Assembly (NCBI GenBank): GCA_022483045.1
Contig: JAKVOA010000001.1
Span: 333,750 to 397,749 of the forward strand
Direction: 5' to 3'
Length of the DNA: 64,000 nucleotides
Source of the DNA: Oscillospiraceae bacterium
Lineage (GTDB): Bacteria > Bacillota > Clostridia > Oscillospirales > Acutalibacteraceae
Part shown: one piece after another, positions 1-8,191 of the stretch
Position numbering within the stretch: position 1 is the first letter of the stretch
Layout of the letters: each line of letters starts with the position of its first letter
Notes under the pieces: generated by a model
Seen by the model: only the letters and a program-made list of their open reading frames with translations
What the model was told of the DNA's origin: nothing
Databases searched by the model: none
Position numbers and translations under genes: made by a program

Positions 1-819
1 AATCGAGGACATCTGCCAGGCATCCAAAAAGACACTGACGACCAAAGAAATCAGGTTTGGTATTTTATACGAGGCTGCAAAAACACTGCTGATGGTTTTG
101 TTTGTCATTACCTGAACCATCATGCGGTCAGAGCAGTTTGTAATCCAGAAAGCAATTTTGTTTGGAATCAGCGGGGCAGAGTATTTGAGCATCTGTGCCG
201 CGGTCAGATGGTCCAGACCGCGGAAACGGACAAACTGCTTTAGGTCTGCTATCCAGAATAAGAAAATTGCGCCCAAAAGATCCGGCAGAATAATGCCAAG
301 CATAAATCCTGTGACACCCATGTGCAGCGGGTACAGGAACAGCAGCGTAAAGACAACCGTGGTAAAGGTCGTTAGAATTCCCTCAAAGGCATAGAGCTTT
401 ACCATTTCGCGTGCACGCACAAATTGACTGCACATATTGCGCAGCGAAGAAGTAAAGACAAAGATGGCGACCAAAAGGCTGCGCCCTTGTATAAAAGTCA
501 GCCCCGGTATCTTTTCCAGCAACGGTGACAAAATCAAAAGCACAGCCGCGCCAATGCAGGTTACCAGCAGACTGACTGTAAAGACATCTTTTTTGTTGTA
601 GCGGCGGTCCAGACCAAAGCGGGTGACACCGTCGACAATCTGCAGAGAAAACAGCGGAATTAGCACGTTGCCCATATCCTGCAGGACACTGGCAGTGCCA
701 AAATCACTGCCCAGAGCCGCTGTATTGAAGCGAGTCATCAGAATGGTGAGAATTTTGGAACTGAAAGTGCCGATTGCAAAAATCAGCGTATTGGACATTA
801 GTTTTTTATATTTATTCAA
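1..819 (-). CDS. Oligosaccharide flippase / polysaccharide biosynthesis membrane protein (partial, N-terminal part)
   Basis: The frame is open from a TTG start at 819 to the window edge, giving 273 codons with no stop. The product is very hydrophobic with repeated membrane segments. It opens with a short basic N-terminus (NKYKK) followed by a first helix, as in MOP-superfamily lipid-linked oligosaccharide exporters (RfbX/Wzx/MATE-like). A GGAG Shine-Dalgarno lies about 8 bases before the TTG, which is why I chose it over the ATG seven codons further in. Family members usually have 400-500 residues and 12-14 helices, so about half the protein is seen. The likely role is flipping a lipid-linked sugar across the membrane; the substrate cannot be read from sequence. 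Confidence 0.75.
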   Translation of the reverse strand, partial: MNKYKKLMSNTLIFAIGTFSSKILTILMTRFNTAALGSDFGTASVLQDMGNVLIPLFSLQIVDGVTRFGLDRRYNKKDVFTVSLLVTCIGAAVLLILSPLLEKIPGLTFIQGRSLLVAIFVFTSSLRNMCSQFVRAREMVKLYAFEGILTTFTTVVFTLLFLYPLHMGVTGFMLGIILPDLLGAIFLFWIADLKQFVRFRGLDHLTAAQMLKYSAPLIPNKIAFWITNCSDRMMVQVMTNKTISSVFAASYKIPNLISLVVSVFLDAWQMSSI

Positions 820-880
820 GTCCAGCTCTCCAGTCAAAAGTGAAAAATAACAAAATACGAATGTACAAAAATCGTTCTTT

Positions 881-910
881 ATTATAGCATACCCGCAGGT
901 GAAAGTTCAA
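881..910 (-). promoter_or_regulatory. Promoter for the flippase gene
   Basis: On the minus strand a -35 TTGAAC (905-910) and a -10 TATAAT (881-886) are separated by 18 bases. They lie about 60 bases upstream of the TTG start of the flippase. Confidence 0.55.
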
Positions 911-1087
911 TGGCAGACCAAGTATAGCTTTGTATGTCTGCGGCAGAGTTTCTGTGCAAAACAGAGCAGGAAAAGGTTTCTGTATAAAAATTGCGGCCGA
1001 AAAGGTGCGCTTTGACCCACTTTGTGCTATACTGAAATCGTAAAAAGATTTGCTCCATTTGAAAAATTGTAGGGAGGGTGTTCCTTT

Positions 1088-1648
1088 ATGAGTGAAAGTT
1101 TGGAAGAACTGCGTACACTTGCCGGAAAAGCTGCGGAAGAATTGCTGCAGATAGCAAAAGTGCGGCCCGGCGGGCTGATGGTTGTCGGCTGCTCTTCCAG
1201 CGAGGTTGGCGGGCACCGCATTGGCACTGACAGCAATGTGGAAACAGCCGCTGCCATTTTTGACGGCATCTATGAGCAGGTAAAAAAGCACGGCCTGTTT
1301 TTGGCAGCTCAGTGCTGCGAGCATTTAAACCGTGCGCTGATTATCGAGCGCGAAGCGGCGGAAAAATTTGGGTACGAGCAGGTGAATGTTGTGCCGCAGC
1401 CAAAGGCCGGCGGCTCTTTTGGCACCACCGCCTATGCGCGCTTTGCCGACCCGATTGCGGTAGAGCATGTACGCGCGGACTGCGGCATGGACATTGGCGG
1501 AACTCTGATTGGTATGCACTTAAAAGAAGTTGCGGTGCCTGTGCGCCTTTCGATAGATCATTTGGGTGAGGCGGTACTGCTGTGTGCGCGCACCCGGCCA
1601 AAGTTTGTCGGCGGGGGCCGGGCACACTATGATGACAGCCTGCTGTAA
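1088..1648 (+). CDS. TIGR01440 / UPF0340 (DUF436, YwlG-type) family protein
   Basis: The 186-residue product matches the whole length of the UPF0340 family (B. subtilis YwlG). Recognisable blocks are GCSSSEVGGHRIG at about 34-46, CCEHLNRAL at about 75-83, and a Gly-rich DIGGTLIGMHL block near 135-145. The biochemical function is not established; conserved Cys and His residues hint at metal or nucleotide binding, which is inference. The ATG at 1088 follows a GGGAGGG Shine-Dalgarno. An extended -10 (TGCTATACT) lies near 1026-1034. The gene stands alone and is followed at once by a weak hairpin. Confidence 0.85.
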   Translation: MSESLEELRTLAGKAAEELLQIAKVRPGGLMVVGCSSSEVGGHRIGTDSNVETAAAIFDGIYEQVKKHGLFLAAQCCEHLNRALIIEREAAEKFGYEQVNVVPQPKAGGSFGTTAYARFADPIAVEHVRADCGMDIGGTLIGMHLKEVAVPVRLSIDHLGEAVLLCARTRPKFVGGGRAHYDDSLL

Positions 1649-1665
1649 AAAGCAGACGGCTTTTT
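1647..1665 (+). terminator. Weak terminator-like hairpin after the UPF0340 gene
   Basis: A-rich and T-rich arms ending AGC and GCT pair around an AGACG loop, overlapping the stop codon. The short stem makes termination uncertain. Confidence 0.35.
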
Positions 1666-1712
1666 GCGCAGATTCCTTTGGCAGTACAGAATGAGAAAAG
1701 CCGCATTTCGGC

Positions 1713-1741
1713 TTGACAAAGTGAAAGCGGTCTGCTATACT
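1713..1741 (+). promoter_or_regulatory. Consensus promoter with no gene downstream
   Basis: TTGACA (1713-1718) and TATACT (1736-1741) are separated by exactly 17 bases. The predicted start near 1748 is followed within 20 bases by a strong terminator hairpin, and no plus-strand gene follows. A small hairpin (AAGCCG/CGGCTT, about 1699-1714) abuts the -35. Confidence 0.7.
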
Positions 1742-1747
1742 ACTATA

Positions 1748-1799
1748 CATAGCGACGAAGATGCCGCGCTCCTGTTTGGAGCGCGGCACTTTTTATTTT
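1748..1799 (+). ncRNA. Possible short RNA between a consensus promoter and a terminator
   Basis: The predicted transcript is about 50 nt and consists of a short single-stranded 5' end plus the terminator hairpin. No Shine-Dalgarno precedes the only ATG (1761). It resembles no RNA family I can name, so it could be a small RNA, an attenuated leader of a lost gene, or a fortuitous pairing of signals. Confidence 0.3.
1763..1799 (+). terminator. Rho-independent terminator
   Basis: A perfect 10-bp GC-rich stem (GCCGCGCTCC with its complement) around a TGTTT loop is followed by a T-rich run. Confidence 0.8.
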
Positions 1800-1864
1800 G
1801 TTTACAAGTTTTTCTACATACAAAGCCTCTCTTTTCTTACTCAGCTGTACAGAAATTGTGCAGC

Positions 1865-1897
1865 GCCCTCAGCCTCAGCCCGGTTGAGGGCTTTTTT
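1865..1897 (+). terminator. Second plus-strand terminator
   Basis: GCCCTCA at 1865-1871 pairs with TGAGGGC at 1885-1891 and is followed by six T. The T run overlaps the stop codon of the convergent minus-strand membrane-protein gene. No plus-strand gene lies between this and the previous terminator. Confidence 0.65.
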
Positions 1898-2654
1898 ATG
1901 CTCTGTTGTGCTTTTTGTGCCGACCAGCAGCCGGCAGGTACATCAGCAGCATAATTGCCAAAGTCAGTCCTGCATAGCCGAGCAGGTACCCGGGGTTGCC
2001 CATGCGGTCGGCAAACCACTGCAGCGGGGTGCCCGCCTCTGGTACGCACAGGAAAAAGTAATTGGCGGCAAAGTGCAGGTCAAAAAGATAGACCGGCGGC
2101 AGTACGACCGCCAGGAACACAAGCGGTTTCCAGAAATGCCTGAAGTTTGGCTGGATTCTGCCGCAGGCCAGTGCACACGCCACATACAAAACGATGAGTG
2201 CATGCAGCAGAAAGCTTTGTATTGTGATGAAATGAAACGCGGGGTACTTTATCCAGTTTGGAAATAGCAGCGCTGCCAGCGTGCCCGGCAGACACAGCGC
2301 ATACAGTACCTGCGAAAGCCAGTCCCATTCGGTATACGCGTGCAGCAGGCACAGAAATCCCGCCATACCACACAAGTGCAGCGGCAGTTCGTAGACGGAC
2401 AGGCGATGAATGTGCCACAAGACATATAAGCGCATTCCTTCCAGCAGCACCTGTATAATGCCGAGCCAGCGCAGCGCCCGTTGCTGCTTTTTCTTGTTCC
2501 AGTGTGAAAAGCGGCGATAAAACAGCAGGCCGCATACAAATAAAAGTCCCAGCCACACGAGGTGTGCTGTCCCGAAATGAGAGAAGCCGATTCCTTCCGG
2601 CAAATCAGATTCGTATGTAAAAAAGAACTTTAAATAAGGCGCTGCCTGCTGCAT
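1896..2654 (-). CDS. YwaF/TMEM164-type integral membrane protein (TIGR02206)
   Basis: 252 residues with about seven hydrophobic helices. The aromatic and His pattern (FGTAHLVWLGLLF near the N-terminus, ELPLHLCGMAGFLCL in the middle, FHFITIQSFLLHALI near 140) is typical of the TIGR02206/YwaF family, which is distantly related to animal TMEM164. No bacterial function is established. The conserved His residues inside helices suggest a membrane enzyme or cofactor-binding protein (inference). The gene ends in the T-run of a convergent terminator, and the nitroreductase gene lies 29 bases upstream on the same strand, so the two may be co-transcribed. Confidence 0.8.
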   Translation of the reverse strand: MQQAAPYLKFFFTYESDLPEGIGFSHFGTAHLVWLGLLFVCGLLFYRRFSHWNKKKQQRALRWLGIIQVLLEGMRLYVLWHIHRLSVYELPLHLCGMAGFLCLLHAYTEWDWLSQVLYALCLPGTLAALLFPNWIKYPAFHFITIQSFLLHALIVLYVACALACGRIQPNFRHFWKPLVFLAVVLPPVYLFDLHFAANYFFLCVPEAGTPLQWFADRMGNPGYLLGYAGLTLAIMLLMYLPAAGRHKKHNRA

Positions 2655-2683
2655 GCTATTCCTTCCTTTGCAAATTCATGTAT

Positions 2684-3181
2684 TTAGCCGATGGTATGAA
2701 TTCTTGTGCTGTCAAAGCGGTCCTGTGCAGCGGCGGCTTTTTCGGGGTAGCCAACCGGCACAATCGAGAAAGCTTCTAAAGTTTCGGGCAGATGCAGAGC
2801 GGCTGCTGCTGCCTGCATACGGTCCTTTTGCGGATAAATGCCCAGCCATACGGCGCCAAGGCCCAGTGCGGTAGCCTCCAGCAAAATGTTTTCACAGCAG
2901 GCGCTCATATCCAGTGGGGCGTCCTCTGCATAGCGCAGGCCCTCTTTTCGGCAGCAGAGCACCAGCGCGGCGGGCGCCTTTGCAGTGCAGCCGGAATAGG
3001 GGCTGGCCTTTGCGAGCTTTTGCAGGACGGCGGGGTCCCGCACCACGTAAAATTCCCATGGCTGCTGATTCCCCGCGGAGGGTGCCGCCATACCGGCTTT
3101 TAAGAGCAGCTGCAGGTCCTTTTCCCCTATCGGTTCCTTTTGGTAGCTGCGGATACTGGTCCTGGTAAAAATCGGGTTCAA
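2684..3181 (-). CDS. Nitroreductase family protein (FMN-dependent)
   Basis: 165 residues. The N-terminal TRTSIRSYQ and the APSAGNQQPWEFYVV block (about 32-46) are the FMN-phosphate and ring-binding signatures of the nitroreductase fold. The GLGAVWLGIYP stretch is the usual glycine-rich dimer/FMN segment. The product is probably a cytosolic NAD(P)H-dependent flavin reductase of unknown substrate. I chose TTG at 3181 because a GGAGG Shine-Dalgarno (3190-3194) sits 8 bases upstream; no ATG fits the family N-terminus. The YwaF-like gene follows on the same strand. Confidence 0.85.
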   Translation of the reverse strand: MNPIFTRTSIRSYQKEPIGEKDLQLLLKAGMAAPSAGNQQPWEFYVVRDPAVLQKLAKASPYSGCTAKAPAALVLCCRKEGLRYAEDAPLDMSACCENILLEATALGLGAVWLGIYPQKDRMQAAAAALHLPETLEAFSIVPVGYPEKAAAAQDRFDSTRIHTIG

Positions 3182-3367
3182 AACGAATTCCTCCTTTTCC
3201 CTATCTGAGATCAATGTAAGGCACTTTTCCTTTTCATTTATTTTACACCCGGCGCAAAGGCACGGCAACAGGACCGTCAGCAGATTTTTTTGTCGCAGGG
3301 TCTAGAAATTCCAGCGGGGAACGCTTAAAATAAGAGAGCAAAAAGTAATTTTGACGGGGGAACAACG

Positions 3368-4480
3368 ATGCGGGAAATGCAAATTGACCAGGTTCCAAAT
3401 CTGCATATTTTCGGCCGGGCGGGCAAAATCCGCTGCCCACTGAACCTTTTTTGGACAGGCAGCGGGATTGAGATGAACGTGCGCGCGGGCGAGCTTTGGA
3501 TAGAAACTATAGCAGATTACGGTTTGTACGAGCCATGGTTCTGTGTTTTGGTCGATGATGTTCCGGTTATGCGGCAGATGGCTCTGCGCGGGCAGCACTG
3601 GGTCCCAATTCTGCGTACAGCAGAGGGAACAGAAGAACTGCACAATGTTAAAATCATACGGGAAGTGCAGGCGATGCACGGCGACCCCCAAAGCTTTCTG
3701 CAGTTGAATGCAGTACGCACCGACGGTGAGTTTTGTCCGCTGTCAGCAAAAGCCGGCCGTATTGAGTTTATCGGCGACAGCATTACAGCGGGAGAGGGCA
3801 CAGTTGGCACAAAAGGGGAGATGAACTGGAGCTCTATGGTCTTCAGTTCCGTGCGCACTTATGCGTATCAAACTGCGCATATGCTGCACGCGGATTTCCG
3901 CATTCTGGCGCAGAGCGGCTGGGGCATTCTTTCAGATTGGGAGGGCGACCCTGCATGCAGTCTGCCGCGATACTATACAAAGGTGTGTGGCGTGCTCTGC
4001 GGCGAAGAAAACCGGCAGCGGGGGGCTTTAACGGAGAATGACTTTGCCTCGTGGCAGCCGAATGTGGTGGTTATCAACCTTGGCACAAATGACCGGGGCG
4101 CTTTTGACCAGCCGCCCAAATTCCGCGATGCAAGCGGTGTGCTGTTCGACCAGAAACTGTGTGCAGACGGCAGCATGGATAAAGCCTGTGTGCGGCGGCT
4201 GCAGCACGCCGTGGTCGATTTTCTGTATCAGCTGCGGCAGTGCAATCCCGGTGCGTGCCTGATGTGGGCCTACGGGATGCTGGGAGCAGATTTAGCCGAT
4301 ACGCTGCGGCAGGCGATAGAGGCCTATAGGGCAAAGAGCGGCGACAGCAATGTCAAATTTGTGCTGCTGCCGCAGGCCACAGAAGAAACGATTGGTTCCC
4401 GTGGACACCCCGGTTCCGAAAATCACCGACAGGCCGCCGAGGTTTTGGCGCCAAAAATCATTCCGTATCTGAATAAATGA
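3368..4480 (+). CDS. Two-domain SGNH/GDSL esterase (CE2-like carbohydrate esterase)
   Basis: 370 residues. Residues 1-125 form a beta-rich N-terminal domain. The SGNH hydrolase domain follows, with GDSITAGEG at 136-144 (nucleophile Ser138), NLGTND at 237-242 (oxyanion Asn) and GHPGSENH near 346-353 supplying the catalytic His. This two-domain arrangement is that of CE2-type deacetylases acting on acetylated polysaccharides. No signal peptide is visible, so it probably acts in the cytosol on imported oligosaccharides (inference). The ATG at 3368 is preceded by a GACGGGGG purine stretch. The gene is monocistronic and divergent from the nitroreductase. Confidence 0.8.
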   Translation: MREMQIDQVPNLHIFGRAGKIRCPLNLFWTGSGIEMNVRAGELWIETIADYGLYEPWFCVLVDDVPVMRQMALRGQHWVPILRTAEGTEELHNVKIIREVQAMHGDPQSFLQLNAVRTDGEFCPLSAKAGRIEFIGDSITAGEGTVGTKGEMNWSSMVFSSVRTYAYQTAHMLHADFRILAQSGWGILSDWEGDPACSLPRYYTKVCGVLCGEENRQRGALTENDFASWQPNVVVINLGTNDRGAFDQPPKFRDASGVLFDQKLCADGSMDKACVRRLQHAVVDFLYQLRQCNPGACLMWAYGMLGADLADTLRQAIEAYRAKSGDSNVKFVLLPQATEETIGSRGHPGSENHRQAAEVLAPKIIPYLNK

Positions 4481-4562
4481 CTTCAAATATGCAAAAAAGC
4501 GCGTATATCAGTGTATGTTATTGAGTATTTCAGACAAATAATGAAAAAATATTCGTTTTTCC

Positions 4563-4591
4563 TTGCATTCTGCACTTTACTGTGCTACAAT
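4563..4591 (+). promoter_or_regulatory. Promoter of the amino-acid ABC transporter operon
   Basis: TTGCAT (4563-4568) and TACAAT (4586-4591) are 17 bases apart, giving a leader of about 160 nt before the binding-protein ATG. Confidence 0.6.
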
Positions 4592-4613
4592 AAAAACACT
4601 TTCAGGACAAAGG

Positions 4614-4643
4614 CGTCAGCGACGTGTGCCGCTGACGATTTTT
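4614..4643 (+). terminator. Leader hairpin with T-run (possible attenuator)
   Basis: CGTCAGCG (4614-4621) pairs perfectly with CGCTGACG (4630-4637) and is followed by ATTTTTGT. It lies only about 16 nt from the predicted transcription start and 110 nt before the first gene, so it should limit entry into the operon unless it is bypassed. No T-box, RAT or leader peptide is visible. Confidence 0.5.
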
Positions 4644-4754
4644 GTATATTTGGTTGAGAGAGTATTTCCAACAATACAGGCGCGCCATTTGTGTTGCCGG
4701 CGATTTTGCGCCGGGTCTTTATGGGGCAGCAAAAGGATTAAGGAGAGATCAGCA

Positions 4755-5555
4755 ATGAAAAAAGGGAAAATTATTCTTGCGGCAATGCTGGCTGTGTCCA
4801 TGTTGGTTCCAATGGCGGCCTGCGGCAGCAGTACGGCGTCTTCCAGTGCGGCGGGCAGCACAGCGGCCTCTGGCACAGCGGCAGCCGGCGGCACAATTAC
4901 CATGTCGACCAACGCAGAGTTTGAGCCATTCGAGTACAAGAGCAACAATAAAATTGTCGGTATCGATGTAGACATCGGCAACAAAATTGCTGCAAAACTC
5001 GGCAAAACGCTGCAAGTGCGCGACGTAGCTTTTAATTCGCTTTCCGCAGAGCTCAGCGCAGGCAAATGCGACTTTGTCGCGGCAGGTATGACTATTAACA
5101 ACGACCGCAAAAAGAATATGGATTTCTCTGACCCGTATTTTGATGCTGCACAGTCGATTATTGTTACAAAGAACAGCTCCATTAAGAGCAAAGATGACTT
5201 AAAGGACAAGAAAATCGGTGTACAGCAGGGTACCACAGGCGACGATTACTGCACGAAAAACTACAGTGCACCAAAGCGCTATAACAAAGGTGCCGATGCA
5301 ATTTCCGATCTGATTTCCGGCCGCCTTGACGCGGTCGTCATTGATGATTATCCGGCACAGAAGTTTGTTTCCAAAAACGCAGGAAAGATTCAGAAGCTGT
5401 CGGATGCTTTAACAGTCGAGCATTACGCAATCGCAGTGAAAAAGGGCAACACCCAGCTGGTCACCACGATTAACAGTGTCATTAAAGAAATGAAATCCAA
5501 CGGCGAAATGGATAAGGTTATTAGCAAATACAAGGAAACCCTTGAAAATGCTTAA
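4755..5555 (+). CDS. Amino-acid ABC transporter, substrate-binding lipoprotein
   Basis: 266 residues of the family 3 (SBP_bac_3) polar amino-acid binding proteins. A lipoprotein signal peptide ends at the lipobox MAAC with Cys23, followed by a Ser/Ala/Thr/Gly-rich linker to about residue 53. The binding fold starts with ITMSTNAEFEPFEY, and GIDVDIGNKIAAKLGK and AGMTINNDRKKNMDFSDPY are typical ligand-site blocks. It captures an amino acid outside the membrane and delivers it to the permease encoded next. The ATG at 4755 has AGGAGA 9 bases upstream; longer readings lack a signal peptide at their start. A strong hairpin follows and probably makes this protein more abundant than the membrane parts. 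Confidence 0.9.
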   Translation: MKKGKIILAAMLAVSMLVPMAACGSSTASSSAAGSTAASGTAAAGGTITMSTNAEFEPFEYKSNNKIVGIDVDIGNKIAAKLGKTLQVRDVAFNSLSAELSAGKCDFVAAGMTINNDRKKNMDFSDPYFDAAQSIIVTKNSSIKSKDDLKDKKIGVQQGTTGDDYCTKNYSAPKRYNKGADAISDLISGRLDAVVIDDYPAQKFVSKNAGKIQKLSDALTVEHYAIAVKKGNTQLVTTINSVIKEMKSNGEMDKVISKYKETLENA

Positions 5556-5576
5556 TCGGAAATGGTAGAAACCAAA

Positions 5577-5613
5577 ACGGCAGGGAGGGGGACTTTCGCT
5601 CCCTGCTGTTTTT
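5577..5613 (+). terminator. Intra-operon terminator between binding protein and permease
   Basis: An 11-bp stem (core CAGGGAG/CTCCCTG) with one wobble pair is followed by GTTTTTATTTT. Partial readthrough would give the usual excess of binding protein over permease. Confidence 0.75.
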
Positions 5614-5634
5614 ATTTTAATTGGGAGGACGACA

Positions 5635-6366
5635 ATGAATCATCTGTTTGCGGCGGCGCCGCTGTCATTCTTTTCATCTGTCGGGGATCAGCTTTATCAG
5701 TCTTTGGTGGTCGAAAACCGCTATCAGTATATTCTGACCGGCCTCGGCAATACTTTAGTCATCAGCATTTTTGCGGTTATCATTGGTCTGGTGCTTGGCA
5801 CCCTGGTGGCATTGGTCAAAACCACTCACCAGAACAACCCCAAAAAGATGCGCGTGCTCAACGCCATCTGTTCGCTGTATCTGACGGTTATCCGCGGGAC
5901 GCCGGTTGTTGTGCAGCTGATGATTATGTACTACATTATCTTAGTGGGCACATCCTTGAGCGATGTCGGCACAGCTATTTTGGCATTTGGCATTAACTCT
6001 GGCGCCTATGTCGCCGAGGTCATCCGCAGCGGCATAATGTCGGTAGACCGCGGGCAGACAGAGGCCGGCCGTTCCCTGGGGCTGACAGAGCGCACTACAA
6101 TGGTAAAAATCGTATTTCCGCAGGCGCTGAAAAATGTGCTTCCCGCAGTGGGCAATGAATTTATCTCTCTACTGAAAGAGACCTCGGTCGCGGGCTATAT
6201 TGGCATACAGGATCTGACCAAGGGCGGCGATATTATCCGCAGCACTACCTATCAGCCGTATGCGCCGCTACTGCTGACCGCGGCGGTTTATCTGGTTATC
6301 GTGATCGGTTTGAGTACTCTGCTGAGCAAGGCAGAAAGGAGGCTGCGCAGAAGTGATTACCGTTAA
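5635..6366 (+). CDS. Amino-acid ABC transporter permease (HisM/GlnP type)
   Basis: 243 residues, five or so membrane helices. The TIGR01726 N-terminal block ([17 protein letters not shown]) starts near residue 30. The EAA loop [28 protein letters not shown] contacts the ATPase. The ATG at 5635 follows GGGAGG. The stop overlaps the GTG start of the ATPase gene by 14 bases, indicating translational coupling. A single permease gene implies a homodimeric channel. Confidence 0.9.
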   Translation: MNHLFAAAPLSFFSSVGDQLYQSLVVENRYQYILTGLGNTLVISIFAVIIGLVLGTLVALVKTTHQNNPKKMRVLNAICSLYLTVIRGTPVVVQLMIMYYIILVGTSLSDVGTAILAFGINSGAYVAEVIRSGIMSVDRGQTEAGRSLGLTERTTMVKIVFPQALKNVLPAVGNEFISLLKETSVAGYIGIQDLTKGGDIIRSTTYQPYAPLLLTAAVYLVIVIGLSTLLSKAERRLRRSDYR

Positions 6367-7087
6367 AGACCTACATAAAAGTTTTCGTACGCTTGATGGC
6401 CCTGTAGAAGTGCTGAAAGGAATCAATCAGGAAATAGGAAAAGGGGAAAAGGTCGTTGTTGTGGGACCTTCTGGATCCGGCAAAAGTACCTTTTTGCGCT
6501 GCCTCAATCTGCTAGAAAAGCCCACCAGCGGCGAAATCTGGTTTGAGGACAAGCAAATTAACGTCCCAGGCTTTAATATTGACCGCCTGCGCCAAAAAAT
6601 CGGCATGGTCTTTCAGCATTTTAATTTGTTCCCGCATCTGACTGTGCAGCAGAATATCACGCTGGCTCCGGTTTCACTGAAACTGAAAACACAGGAGCAG
6701 GCAGATGAGCAGGCACTGTCGCTTTTAAAGCGCGTAAACCTTTCTGATAAAGCAGATGCCTACCCGGGGCAGCTTTCCGGCGGGCAGAAACAGCGCATTG
6801 CGATTGTGCGTGCACTTGAGATGGAGCCGGAAGTGATGCTTTTTGATGAGCCTACCAGTGCGCTCGACCCTGAAATGGTCGGCGAGGTACTACAGGTTAT
6901 GAAAGAGCTTGCCGATGACGGCATGACCATGGTGGTTGTCACCCATGAAATGGCTTTTGCCCGCGAGGTGGCCAACCGGGTGCTGTTTATGGACGGTGGC
7001 CAGATCTTAGAGGAAGCCGACCCTGAAACTTTCTTTGCGCACCCCAAGTCCCCGCGTCTACAGGACTTCCTCAATAAAATCCTGTAA
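6353..7087 (+). CDS. Amino-acid ABC transporter ATP-binding protein (GlnQ/HisP type)
   Basis: 244 residues. Walker [10 protein letters not shown] is at 38-46, the Q-loop lies in [12 protein letters not shown], the signature is LSGGQKQR near 145, Walker B/D-loop is [13 protein letters not shown], and the switch His is in VVTHEM. The length and the [20 protein letters not shown] block are those of polar amino-acid importers. GTG at 6353 is used, with AGGAGG upstream inside the permease gene. It powers uptake with the two preceding gene products. Confidence 0.92.
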   Translation: MITVKDLHKSFRTLDGPVEVLKGINQEIGKGEKVVVVGPSGSGKSTFLRCLNLLEKPTSGEIWFEDKQINVPGFNIDRLRQKIGMVFQHFNLFPHLTVQQNITLAPVSLKLKTQEQADEQALSLLKRVNLSDKADAYPGQLSGGQKQRIAIVRALEMEPEVMLFDEPTSALDPEMVGEVLQVMKELADDGMTMVVVTHEMAFAREVANRVLFMDGGQILEEADPETFFAHPKSPRLQDFLNKIL

Positions 7088-7138
7088 GAAAAGATAAAGT
7101 ACACAAATTTGTGCATTCCTTTTCATTTAAAATGTATC

Positions 7139-7167
7139 TTGTATGGAAGGCCATGGTATGTTATACT
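7139..7167 (+). promoter_or_regulatory. Promoter of the licT-bglP operon
   Basis: TTGTAT (7139-7144) and TATACT (7162-7167) are 17 bases apart, immediately upstream of the RAT element. Confidence 0.6.
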
Positions 7168-7197
7168 GTTTATTACAAAAGTAAATAACTTTATTGT

Positions 7198-7226
7198 GGA
7201 TTGTGACTGGTAATGCAGGCAAAACC
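7198..7226 (+). promoter_or_regulatory. RAT (ribonucleic antiterminator) target of a LicT/BglG-type protein
   Basis: The 29-nt element starts GGATTGTGACTG and ends GCAGGCAAAACC, matching the known LicT RAT consensus. Its 3' end overlaps the 5' arm of the following terminator (7218-7273), so binding of the antiterminator protein would prevent the terminator from forming. Confidence 0.88.
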
Positions 7227-7273
7227 AAATGAGGGCTTTTTTTAAAGCTTTCCATTTGTGTTTTGCCTTTTTT
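7218..7273 (+). terminator. RAT-controlled leader terminator
   Basis: GGCAAAAC...AAATG pairs with CATTTGTGTTTTGCC across a loop containing a second small AAAGC/GCTTT-type pairing, followed by six T. It overlaps the RAT as in bgl/lic/sac systems. Confidence 0.88.
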
Positions 7274-7297
7274 ATTTGTCAAAAAGGGGTGAGAAAA

Positions 7298-8188
7298 TTG
7301 AAAATCCGAAAAGTGCTGAATAACAACGCAGTGGTTGCCGCCGACAAAGACGACCGCGAAATTGTTGCTATGGGCAAAGGAATTGCCTTTCAGAAAAGGC
7401 CCGGTGCTTTGGTGCCGGAAGAAAAAGCAGAAAAAGTTTTTTATTTGGAAGATAAAAAAACTTTTTCACGCTTTCAGGACTTAATCTGCTCGATACCAAT
7501 GGCTCACCTGCTTTTGTCAGAACGCATTATCAACTACGGCAAAACGTCGCTGGGCAAAAAACTGCACGAGATTATTTACGTTACACTGCCGGACCATATC
7601 TCCAGTGCCATTGAGCGCTACCAAGAGGGGCTGAAGCTGAAAAACCCGATGTATTGGGATATCCGCCGCTTTTACCCTGAGGAATTTGAGGTTGGGCAGA
7701 AAGCAGTGGAAATCGTAAAAGAAGAGACAGGTGTAGAATTCCTGCCAGATGAAGCGGCCTTTATTGCAGTGCACTTTGTAAATGCAGAGCTCAATGACGA
7801 CATGAGCCGCATGTATCACTTAACGCAGATTATGGAAGATTCATATACATTGGTAAAAAATTATTTTCATACCGAATTTGACGAAAATTCACTGGACTGC
7901 TATCGCTTTTTAACACACCTGAAGTTCTTTGCCCAGCGCGTGGTTGACAATACCCATTACCATGACGATGACGACGAAGACCTGCTGGAAGTGGTCTGTA
8001 TGAAGCACCCCAAGGCCTATGACTGTGCGCGCCATATTCAGCGTATGATTCAGGAAAAATACCATTCTGCTGTAACAGAGGAAGAGGTTTTGTACCTTAC
8101 CATTCATATTGCACGCGTAACACGCCGTCAAAACTTAAAACCTGCCCTGCAGGAAAAGGAACCAGACGGACCAGACAAGGAGAAATAA
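7298..8188 (+). CDS. licT: LicT/BglG-family transcriptional antiterminator
   Basis: 296 residues. The N-terminal RNA-binding CAT domain (about 1-55) begins KIRKVLNNNAVVA. Two PTS regulation domains follow, PRD1 about 65-170 and PRD2 about 171-280, with conserved His residues in AAFIAVHFVNAEL and VLYLTIHIARVTRR that are phosphorylated by PTS proteins in the family. When beta-glucoside is present it should bind the RAT at 7198-7226 and let transcription reach bglP. TTG at 7298 is chosen: AAGGGGTGA lies just upstream and the CAT domain begins exactly there. The longer reading would translate the terminator arm. Confidence 0.9.
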   Translation: MKIRKVLNNNAVVAADKDDREIVAMGKGIAFQKRPGALVPEEKAEKVFYLEDKKTFSRFQDLICSIPMAHLLLSERIINYGKTSLGKKLHEIIYVTLPDHISSAIERYQEGLKLKNPMYWDIRRFYPEEFEVGQKAVEIVKEETGVEFLPDEAAFIAVHFVNAELNDDMSRMYHLTQIMEDSYTLVKNYFHTEFDENSLDCYRFLTHLKFFAQRVVDNTHYHDDDDEDLLEVVCMKHPKAYDCARHIQRMIQEKYHSAVTEEEVLYLTIHIARVTRRQNLKPALQEKEPDGPDKEK

Positions 8189-8191
8189 CTG

